DNA of 64,000 nucleotides, from NCBI GenBank assembly GCA_032622095.1, contig CP136063.1:272051426-272115425 (forward strand), written 5' to 3'. Shown here in pieces: positions 1 to 9,550 of the stretch. The position numbers and the translations under genes are program-made. Each line of letters begins with the position of its first letter. Positions within the stretch are counted from its first letter, which is position 1. The DNA comes from Siphonodentalium dalli. Taxonomy: Eukaryota > Mollusca > Scaphopoda > Gadilida > Siphonodentaliidae. The notes beneath the pieces are model-generated. The model ran no database searches, had not been told where the DNA came from, and saw only the letters and a program-made list of their open reading frames with translations.

Positions 1-728
1 TAAAGAACGCTCATTGTTAGTCTATTCCTGGTATGTTACAAATAAAGAACGCTCATTGTTCGTCTATTCCTGGTATGTTACAAATAAAGAGCGTTCATCG
101 TTAGTCTATTCCTGGTATGTTACAAATAAAGAACGCTCATTGTTAGTCTATTCCTGGTATGTTACAAACAAAGAGCGTTCATCGTTAGTCTATTCTTGGT
201 ATGTTACAACTAAAGAACGCTCATTGTTTGTCTATTCCTGGTATGTTACAAATAAAGAACACTCATTGTTAGTCTATTCCTGGTATGTTATAAATAAAGA
301 GCGTTCATTGTTAGTCTATTCCTGATATATTACACATAAAGAACGCTCATTGTTAGTCTTACTCCTGGTATGTTACAAATAAAGAACGCTCATTGTTAGT
401 CTTACTCCTGGTATGTTACAAATAAAGAGAGTTCATTGTTAGTCTATTCCTGGTATGTTACAAATAAAGAACGCTCATTGTTAGTCTATTCCTGGATTGT
501 AACCAACAAAGAACGTCCATTATTAGTCTTATTCATGGTATGTTACAAATAAAGAACACTCATTGTTAGTCTATTCCTGGTATGTTACAAATAAAGAGCG
601 TTCATCGTTAGTCTATTCCTGGTATGTTACAAATAAAGAACGCTCATTGTTTGTCTATTCCTGGTATGTTACAAATAAAGAACGCTCATTGTTTGTCTAT
701 TCCTGGTATGTTACAAATAAAGAACGCT

Positions 729-742
729 CATCGTTCATCGTT
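729..742 (+). repeat. 7-bp direct duplication inside a monomer
   Basis: CATCGTT occurs twice in a row, giving CATCGTTCATCGTTAG where other monomers have one CATCGTTAG. The later copies at 12833-13060 and 20643-20870 lack it. Together with three extra monomers it accounts for a 133-bp gain in copy 1. The extra 7 bp shifts phase by one base, so the open frame ending at 769 is interrupted while another continues to 923. Confidence 0.85.
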
Positions 743-1120
743 AGTCTATTCCTGGTATGTTACAAATAAAGAACGCTCATTGTTTGTCTATTCCTGGTAT
801 GTTACAAATAAAGAACGCTCATCGTTAGTCTATTCCTGGTATGTTATATATAAAGAGCGTTTATTGTTAGTCTATTCCTCGTTTGTTATAAATAAAGAGC
901 GTTCATTGTTAGTCTATTCCTGATATATTACACATAAAGAACGCTCATTGTTAGTCTTACTCCTGGTATGTTACAAATAAAGAGCGTTCATTGTTAGTCT
1001 TACTCCTGGTATGTTACAAATAAAGAATGTTCATTGTTAGTCTATTCCTGGTATGATACAAATAAAGAGCGTTCATTGTTAGTCTATTCCTGGTATGTTA
1101 CAAATAAAGAACGCTCATTG

Positions 1121-1130
1121 TTATATAGTC
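1121..1130 (+). repeat. 46-bp monomer variant with TATA insertion (15 copies in window)
   Basis: TTATATAGTC replaces TTAGTC, adding four bases to the monomer. The same variant is at 6478, 8727, 13258, 21068, 26382, 28631, 34046, 36379, 41961, 44922, 47255, 55963, 58924 and 61257 (start of TTATATAGTC). Apart from the D-block copies at 1121, 13258 and 21068, it sits at a fixed place in the tail of A and C units, so it is a good landmark for unit phase. It shifts frame and looks like a short local duplication of TA. No function is suggested. Confidence 0.9.
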
Positions 1131-1465
1131 TATTCCTGGTATGTTACAAATAAAGAGCGTTCATTGTTAGTCTTACTCCTGGTATGTTACAAATAAAGAA
1201 CGCTCATTGTTAGTCTATTCCAGGTATGTTACAAATAAAGAACGTTTATTGCTAATCTTATTCCTTGTATGTTACAAATAAAGAACGCTCATTGTTAGTC
1301 TATTCCTGGTATGCTACAAATAAAGAACGCTTATTGTTAGTCTATTCCTGTTGTGTTACAAATAAAGAGCGTTCATTGTTAGTCTATACCTGGTATGATA
1401 CAAATAAAGAGCGTTCATTGTTAGTCTACTCATTGTATATTACCAATAAAGAGCGTTCCTTGTTA

Positions 1466-1969
1466 GAAAATTCATGGTATGTTACAAATAAAGAACGCTC
1501 ATTGTTCGTCTATTCCTGGTATGTTACAAATAAAGAGCGTTCATCGTTAGTCTATTCCTGGTATGTTACAAATAAAGAACGCTCATTGTTAGTCTATTCC
1601 TGGTATGTTACAAATAAAGAGCGTTCATCGTTAGTCTATTCCTGGTATGTTACAAATAAAGAACGCTCATTGTTCGTCTATTCCTGGTATGTTACAAATA
1701 AAGAGCGTTCATCGTTAGTCTATTCCTGGTATGTTACAAATAAAGAACGCTCATTGTTAGTCTATTCCTGGTATGTTACAAATAAAGAGCGTTCATCGTT
1801 AGTCTATTCCTGGTATGTTACAAATAAAGAACGCTCATTGTTCGTCTATTACTGGTATGTTACAAATAAAGAGCGTTCATCGTTAGTCTATTCCTGGTAT
1901 GTTGCACATAAAGAACGCTCATTGTTAGTCTATTCCTGGTATGTTACAAATAAAGAGCGTTCATCGTTA
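1466..1969 (+). repeat. 168-bp tetrameric higher-order repeat, three periods
   Basis: Twelve 42-mers form three tetramers (1466-1633, 1634-1801, 1802-1969). In each tetramer the end of the monomer reads, in order, ATTGTTCG, ATCGTTAG, ATTGTTAG, ATCGTTAG. The 8-bp site alternates GAACGCTC and GAGCGTTC along the same series. A thirteenth monomer at 1970 begins the pattern again but with GTTTG. Equivalent runs lie at 13603-14106 and 21413-21916. This is a local higher-order repeat built from two alternating monomer classes, with every second copy of the first class further marked. Confidence 0.85.
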
Positions 1970-2180
1970 GTCTATTCCTGGTATGTTACAAATAAAGAAC
2001 GCTCATTGTTTGTCTATTCCTGGTATGTTACAAATAAAGAACACTCATTGTTAGTCTATTCCTGGTATGTTATAAATAAAGAGCGTTCATTGTTAGTCTA
2101 TTCCTGATATATTACACATAAAAAACGCTCATTGTTAGTCTTACTCCTGGTATGTTACAAATACAGAACGCTCATTGTTA

Positions 2181-2223
2181 GTCTTACTCCTGGTATGTTA
2201 CAAATCAAGAACGTTCATTGTTA
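2181..2223 (+). repeat. Extra 43-bp monomer private to copy 1
   Basis: A monomer with CAAATCAAG and the perfect palindrome GAACGTTC lies here. Copies 2 and 3 pass directly from the CAAATACAG monomer to the TATGTGACAAAT monomer, so this copy gained or the others lost exactly one 43-mer. It accounts for the change of offset from 12137 to 12094 between copies 1 and 2. Confidence 0.85.
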
Positions 2224-3017
2224 GTCTTACTCCTGGTATGTGACAAATAAAGAGAGTTCATTGTTAGTCTATTCCTGGTATGTTACAAATAAAGAACGCT
2301 CATCGTTAGTCTATTCCTGGATTGTAACCAACAAAGAACGTCTATTGTTAGTCTTATTCATGGTATGTTACAAATAAAGAGCGCTCATTGTTAGTCTATT
2401 CCTGGTATGTTACAAATAAAGAGCGTTCATCGTTAGTCTATTGCTGGTATGTTAAAAATAAAGAACGCTCATTGTTAGTCTATTCCTGGTATGTTACAAA
2501 TAAAGAACGCTCATTGTTAGTCTATTCCTGGTATGTTACAAATAAAGAACGCTCATTGTTAGTCTATTCCTGGTGTGTTACAAATAAAGAGCGTTCATTG
2601 TTAGTCTATACCTGGTATGATACAAATAAAGAGCGTTCATTGTTAGTCTACTCATTGTATATTACCAATGAAGAGCGTTCCTTGTTAGAAAATTCCTGGT
2701 ATGTTACAAATAAAGAACGCTCATTGTTCGTCTATTCCTGGTATGTTACAAATAAAGAACGCTCATTGTTAGTATATTCCTGGTATGTTATAAATAAAGA
2801 ACGCTCATCGTTAGTCTATACCTGGTATGATACAAATAAAGAGCGTTCATTGTTAGTCTACTCATTGTATATTACCAATAAAGAGCGTTCCTTGTTAGAA
2901 AATTCCTGGTATGTTACAAATAAAGAACGCTCATCGTTAGTCTATTCCTGGTATGTTACAAACAAAGAGCGTTAATCGTTAGTCTATTCCTGGTATGTTA
3001 CAAATAAAGAACGCTCA

Positions 3018-4649
3018 TTGTTTGTCTATTCCTGGTATGTTACACATAAAGAACGCTCATTGTTCGTCTATTCCTGGTATGTTACAAATAAAGAGCGTTC
3101 ATCGTTAGTCTATTCCTGGTATGTTACAAATAAAGAACTCTCATTGTTAGTCTATTCCTGGTATGTTACAAATAAAGAACGTTCATTGTTAGTCTATTCC
3201 TGGTATGATACAAATAAAGAACGCTCATTGTTAGTCTATTCCTGGTATGTTACAAATAAAGAACGCTCATTGTTAGTCTATTCCTGGTATGTTACAAATA
3301 AAGAACGCTCATTGTTAGTCTATTCCTGGTATGTTACAAATAAAGAACGCTCATTGTTAGTCTATTCCTGGTATGTTACAAATAAAGAACGCTCATTGTT
3401 AGTCTATTCCTGGTATGTTACAAATAAAGAGCGTTCATCATTAGTCTATTCCTGGTATGTTACAAATAAAGAGCGTTCATCGTTAGTCTATTCCTGGTAT
3501 GTTACAAATAAAGAGCGTTCATTGTTAGTCTATTCCTGGTATGTTATAAATAAAGAACGCTCATTGTTAGTCTATTCCTGGTATGTTACAAATAAAGAAC
3601 GCTCATTGTTAGTCTATTCCTGGTATGTTACAAATAAAGAACGCTCATCGTTAGTCTATACCTGGTATGATACAAATAAAGAGCGTTCATTGTTAGTCTA
3701 CTCATTGTATATTACCAATAAAGAGCGTTCCTTGTTAGAAAATTCATGGTATGTTACAAATAAAGAACGCTCATCGTTAGTCTATTACTGGTATGTTACA
3801 AATAAAGAGCGTTCATCGTTAGTCTATTCCTGGTATGTTACAAATAAAGAACGCTCATTGTTAGTCTATTCCTGGTATGTTACAAACAAAGAGCGTTCAT
3901 CGTTAGTCTATACCTGGTATGTTACACATAAAGAACGCTCATTGTTAGTCTATGCCTGGTATGTTACAAATAAAGAACGCTCATCGTTAGTCTATACCTG
4001 GTATGATACAAATAAAGAGCGTTCATTGTTAGTCTACTCATTGTATATTACCAATAAAGAGCGTTCCTTGTTAGAAAATTCCTGGTATGTTACAAATAAA
4101 GAACGCTCATCGTTAGTCTATTACTGGTATGTTACAAATAAAGAGCGTTCATCGTTAGTCTATTCCTGGTATGTTACAAATAAAGAACGCTCATTGTTAG
4201 TCTATTCCTGGTATGTTACAAACAAAGAGCGTTCATCGTTAGTCTATTCCTGGTATGTTACAAATAAAGAACGCTCATTGTTTGTCTATTCCTGGTATGT
4301 TACACATAAAGAACGCTCATTGTTCGTCTATTCCTGGTATGTTACAAATAAAGAGCGTTCATTGTTAGTCTATTCCTGGTATGTTACACATAAAGAACGT
4401 CCATTGTTAGTCTATTCCTGGTATGTTACAAATAAAGAACGCTCATTGTTCGTCTATTCCTGGTATGTTACAAATAAAGAGCGTTCATCGTTAGTCTATT
4501 CCTGGTATGTTACAAATAAAGAACGCTCATTGTTAGTCTATTCCTGGTATGTTACAAACAAAGAGCGTTCATCGTTAGTCTATTCCTGGTATGTTACAAA
4601 TAAAGAACGCTCATTGTTTGTCTATTCCTGGTATGTTACAAATAAATAA
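3018..4649 (+). other. 543-codon open frame made only of satellite; probably non-coding
   Basis: The frame translates as about 38 tandem copies of a 14-residue unit (VYSWYVTNKERSLL and variants such as YDTNKER, YITNKER, ENSWYV). It begins at an ATG created by TTG to ATG-like phase in the repeat and ends at a TAA made by one substitution in AAATAAATAAC. There is no signal peptide, no unique N or C terminus, no visible promoter and no flanking non-repeat exon. The frame is open because 42 is divisible by three and this frame of the monomer lacks a stop. Identical-length copies occur at 15112-16743 and 22922-24553 because the DNA block is duplicated. A repetitive secreted or structural protein cannot be excluded from sequence alone, but I consider it unlikely. 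Confidence 0.8.
3234..3401 (+). repeat. Homogeneous run of four identical 42-mers
   Basis: Four consecutive monomers starting at 3234, 3276, 3318 and 3360 are identical, all with GAACGCTC and ATTGTTA. The next monomer at 3402 switches to GAGCGTTC with ATCATTA. This is the cleanest example of the basic unit and a sign of recent local amplification. The matching runs are 15328-15495 and 23138-23305. Confidence 0.85.
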
Positions 4650-7259
4650 CACTCATTGTTAGTCTATTCCTGGTATGTTATAAATAAAGAGCGTTCATTG
4701 TTAGTCTATTCCTGATATATTACACATAAAGAACGCTCATTGTTAGTCTTACTCCTGGTATGTTACAAATAAAGAGGGTTCATCGTTAGTCTATTCCTGA
4801 TATATTACACATAAAGAACGCTCATTGTTAGTCTATTCCTGGTATGTTACACATAAAGAACGCTCATTGTTAGTCTACTCCTGGTATGTTACAAATAAAG
4901 AACTCTCATAGTTCGTCTATTCCTGGTATGTTACAAATAAAGAGCGTTCATCGTTAGTCTATTCCTGATATATTACACATAAAGAACGCTCATTGTTAGT
5001 CTTACTCCTGGTATGTTACAAATAAAGAACGCTCATTGTTAGTCTTACTCCTGTTATGTTACAAATAGAGAGAGTTCATTGTTAGTCTATTCCTGGTATG
5101 TTACAAATAAAGAACGCTCATTGTTCGTCTATTCCTGGTATGTTACAAATAAAGAGCGTTCATCGTTAGTCTATTCCTGATATATTACACATAAAGAACG
5201 CTCATTGTTAGTCTTATTCCTGGAATGTTACAAATAAAGAACGCTCATTGTTAGTCTTACTCCTGGTACGTTACAAATAAAGAGAGTTCATTGTTAGTCT
5301 ATTCATGGTATATTACACATAAAGAACGCTCATTGTTCGTCTATTCCTGGTATGTTACAAATAAAGAACTCTCATTGTTCGTCTACTCCTGGTATGTTAC
5401 AAATAAAGAGCGTTCATCGTTAGTCTACTCCTGATATATTACACATAAAGAACGCTCATTGTTAGTCTTACTCCTGGTATGTTTCAAATAAAGAGGGTTC
5501 ATCGTTAGTCTATTCCTGATATATTACACATAAAGAACGCTCATTGTTAGTCTTACTCCTGGTATGTTACAAATAAAGAACGCTCATTGTTAGTCTTACT
5601 CCTGGTATGTTACAAATAAAGAGAGTTCATTGTTAGTCTATTCCTGGTATGTTACAAATAAAGAACGCTCATTGTTCGTCTATTCCTGGTATGTTACAAA
5701 TAAAGAACGCTCATTGTTCGTCTATTCCTGGTATGTTACAAATGAAGAACGCTCATTGTTCGTCTATTCCTAGTATGTTACAAATAAAGAGCGTTCATCG
5801 TTAGTCTATTCCTGGTATGTTACAAATAAAGAACGCTCATTGTTCGTCTATTCCTGGATTGTAACCAACAAAGAACGTCCATTGTTAGTCTTATTCATGG
5901 TATGTTACAAAAAAAGAACGCTCATTGTTAGTCTATTCCTGGTATGTTACAAATAAAGAGCGTTCATCGTTAGTCTATTCCTGGTATGTTACAAATAAAG
6001 AACGCTCATTGTTAGTCTATTCCTGGTATGTTACAAATAAAGAGCGTTCATCGTTAGTCTATTCCTGGTATGTTACAAATAAAGAACGCTCATTGTTTGT
6101 CTATTCCTGGTATGTTACAAATAAAGAGCGTTTATTGTTTGTCTATTCCTGGTATGTAGTCAACAAAGAACGTCCATTGTTGGTCTTATTCCTGGTATGT
6201 TACACATAAAGAGCGTTCATTGTTAGTATATTCATTGTTTGTTACCAATAAAGTCCGTTCATTGTTAGTCTTAGTCATGGTATGTTACAAATAAAGAGCG
6301 TCCCTTGTTAGTATATTCATGGTATGTTACACATAAAGATCGTTCATTGTTAGTCTCATTCCTGGTATGTTACAAATAAAGAGCGTTCATTGTTAGTCTT
6401 ACACATTGTATGTTACAAATAAAGAGCGTTCATTGTTAGTCTATTCCAGGTTTGTTACAAATAAATAACGCTCATTGTTATATAGTCTATTCTTGGTATG
6501 TTACAAATAAAGATGGTTCATTGTTAGTCTTACTCCTGGTATGTTACAAATAAAGAACGCTCATTGTTAGTCTATTCCTGGTATGTTATAAATAAAGAGC
6601 GTTCCTTGTTAGTATATTCATGGTATGTTACAATTAAAGATCGTGCATTGTTAGTCTTATTCCTGGTATGTTACACATAAAGAGCGTTCATTGTTAGTCT
6701 ACTCATTGTATATTACCAATAAAGAGCGTTCCTTGTTAGAAAATTCATGGTATGTTACAAATAAAGATCGTTCATTGTTAGTCTTATTCCTGGTATGTTA
6801 CAAATAAAGAACGCTCATTGTTAGTCTATTCCTGGTATGTTACAAATAAAGAGCGTTAATTGTTAGTCTATTCCTGGTATGTAACCAACAAGGAACGTCC
6901 ATTGTTAGTCTTATTCATGGTATGTTACAAATAAAGAGCGTTCATTGCTAGTCTTACTCCTGGTATGTGACAAATAAAGAACGCTCATTATTAGTCTTAC
7001 TCTTGGTAGGTTAAATATAAAGAGCGTTGATTGATAGTCTATTATTGGTATGTTACATATAAAGAACGCTCATTGTTAGTCTTACTCCTGGTATGTTACA
7101 AATAAAGAGTGTTCATTGTTAGTCTTACTCCTGGTATGTTACAAATAAAGAACGCTCATTGCTAGTCTATTCCTGGTATGTTACAAATAAAAAGCGTTCA
7201 TTGTTAGTCTTATTCCTGGTATGTTACAAATAAATAACGCTCATTGTTAGTCTTATTCC

Positions 7260-9550
7260 TTGTATGTTACAAATAAAGAACGCTCATTGTTAGTCTATTC
7301 CTGGTATGCTACAAATAAAGAACGCTCATTGTTAGTCTATTCCTGGTGTGTTACAAATAAAGAGCGTTCATTGTTAGTCTATACCTGGTATGATACAAAT
7401 AAAGAGCGTTCATTGTTAGTCTACTCATTGTATATTACCAATAAAGAGCGTTCCTTGTTAGAAAATTCATGGTATGTTACAAATAAAGAACGCTCTTTGT
7501 TCGTCTATTCCTGGTATGTTACAAATAAAGAGCGTTCATCGTTAGTCTATTCCTGGTATGTTACAAATAAAGAACGCCCATTGTTAGTCTATTCCTGGTA
7601 TGTTACAAATAAAGAACGCTCATTGTTCGTCTATTCCTGGTATGTTACAAATAAAGAGCGTTCATCGTTAGTCTATTCCTGGTATGTTACAAATAAAGAA
7701 CGCTCATTGTTAGTCTATTCCTGGTATGCTACAAACAAAGAGCGTTCATCGTTAGTCTATTCCTGGTATGTTACAAATAAAGAACGCTCATTGTTTGTCT
7801 ATTCCTGGTATGTTACAGATAAAGAACACTCATTGTTAGTCTATTCCTGGTATGTTATAAATAAAGAGCGTTCATTGTTAGTCTATTCCTGATATATTAC
7901 ACATAAAGAACGCTCATTGTTAGTCTTACTCCTGGTATGTTACAAATAAAGAACGCTCATTGTTAGTCTTACTCCTGGTATGTTACAAATAAAGAGAGTT
8001 CATTGTTAGTCTATTCCTGGTATGTTACAAATAAAGAACCCTCATTGTTAGTCTATTCCTGGATTGTAACCAACAAAGAACGTCCATTGTTAGTCTTATT
8101 CATGGTATGTTACAAATAAAGAACGCTCATTGTTTGTCTATTCCTGGTATGTTACAAATAAAGAACACTCATTGTTAGTCTATTCCTGGTGTGCTACAAA
8201 TAAAGAGCGTTCATTGCTAGTCTATTCCAGGTATGTTACAAATAAAGAACGTTTATTGCTAATCTTATTCCTGGTATGTTACAAATAAAGAACGCTCATT
8301 TTTAGTTTTATTCCTGGTATGTTACAAATAAAGAGCGTTCATTGTTAGTCTATTCCTGGTATGTTACAAATAAAGAGCGTTTATTGTTTGTCTATTCCTG
8401 GTATGTAATCAACAAAGAACGTCCATTGTTGGTCTTATTCCTGGTATGTTACACATAAAGAGCGTTCATTGTTAGTATATTCATTGTTTGTTACCAATAA
8501 AGACCGTTCATTGTTAGTCTTAGTCATGGTATGTTACAAATAAAGTGCGTCCCTTGTTAGTATATTCATGGTATGTTACACATAAAGATCGTTCATTGTT
8601 AGTCTTATTCCTGGTATGTTACAAATAAAGAGCGTTCATTGTTAGTCTTACACATTGTATGTTACAAATAAAGAGCGTTCATTGTTAGTCTATTCCTGGT
8701 TTGTTACAAATAAATAACGCTCATTGTTATATAGTCTATTATTGGTATGTTACAAATAAAGAGCGTTCATTGTTAGTCTTACTCCTGGTATGTTACAAAT
8801 AAAGAACGCTCATTGTTAGTCTATTCCTGGTATGTTATAAATAAAGAGCGTTCCTTGTTAGTATATTCATGGTATGTTACAATTAAAGATCGTGCATTGT
8901 TAGTCTTATTCCTGGTATGTTACACATAAAGAGCGTTCATTGTTAGTCTACTCATTGTATATTACCAATAAAGAGCGTTCCTTGTTTGAAAATTCATGGT
9001 ATGTTACAAATAAAGATCGTTCATTGTTAGTCTTATTCCTGGTATGTTACAAATAAAGAACGCTCATTGTTAGTCTATTCCTGGTATGTTACAAATAAAG
9101 AGCGTTAATTGTTAGTCTATTCCTGGTATGTAACCAACAAGGAACGTCCATTGTTAGTCTTATTCATGGTATGTTACAAATAAAGAGCGTTCATTGCTAG
9201 TCTTACTCCTGGTATGTGACAAATAAAGAACGCTCATTATTAGTCTTACTCTTGGTAGGTTACATGTAAAGAGCGTTGATTGATAGTCTATTATTGGTAT
9301 GTTACATATAAAGAACGCTCATTGTTAGTCTTACTCCTGGTATGTTACAAATAAAGAGTGTTCATTGTTAGTCTTACTCCTGGTATGTTACAAATAAAGA
9401 ACGCTCATTGCTAGTCTATTCCTGGTATGTTACAAATAAAAAGCGTTCATTGTTAGTCTTATTCCTGGTATGTTACAAATAAATAACGCTCATTGTTAGT
9501 CTATTCCTGGTATGTTACAAATAAAGAGCGTTCATTGTTAGTCTTATTCC
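7260..9550 (+). repeat. A unit, copy 1 (2291 bp)
   Basis: The unit starts at the TGTATG monomer followed by GGTATGCTAC. It has about 630 bp of in-phase 42-mers that end at the CCTGATATATTACACATAAAG monomer (TGA at 7890-7892), then about 1.65 kb of mixed 42/43-mers. Tail landmarks are the ATTTTTAGTTTTATTCC monomer near 8300, the ATCAACAAAGAACGTCC monomer, and the TATA 46-mer at 8727. It aligns with 27164-29454 at offset 19904 with a few substitutions, such as ACAGAT against ACAAAT near 7817. No gene is seen. Confidence 0.85.

Larger units (their letters stand above)
1..7259 (+). repeat. Expanded C-type unit (D block), copy 1, left end cut by window
   Basis: This block is mostly 42-mers in long in-phase runs, then about 1 kb of mixed 42/43-mers. 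It aligns with 12271 onward and 20081 onward. The offset to the second copy is 12270 up to about 740, then 12137, then 12094 from about 2224. The two steps reflect a 133-bp gain near 640-770 and one extra 43-mer at 2181-2223 in this copy. From about 6290 to 7259 it resembles the tails of A and C units (GTCCGTTC monomer, TATA 46-mer, GATCGTTC monomers). Copy 1 has more private substitutions than the other two, so it is the older relative. No gene is seen. Confidence 0.85.

Noticed and set aside
624-923. Separate gene in another frame starting MLQIKNAHCLSIPG
   Set aside because: It is the second frame of the same monomers, open only where GTTTG replaces GTTAG, and it joins the main frame through the 7-bp duplication at 729-742.
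1121-1130. TATA promoter element
   Set aside because: TTATATAG recurs 15 times at a fixed unit position with no open frame or gene start consistently downstream; a four-base duplication explains it.
3018-4649. Protein-coding gene for a 543-residue 14-mer repeat protein, with paralogues at 15112 and 22922
   Set aside because: The frame is pure satellite, with no unique start, end, promoter or exon. A 33% GC 42-mer often leaves at least one of six frames free of stops by chance, and 43-mers break the frame throughout the array.
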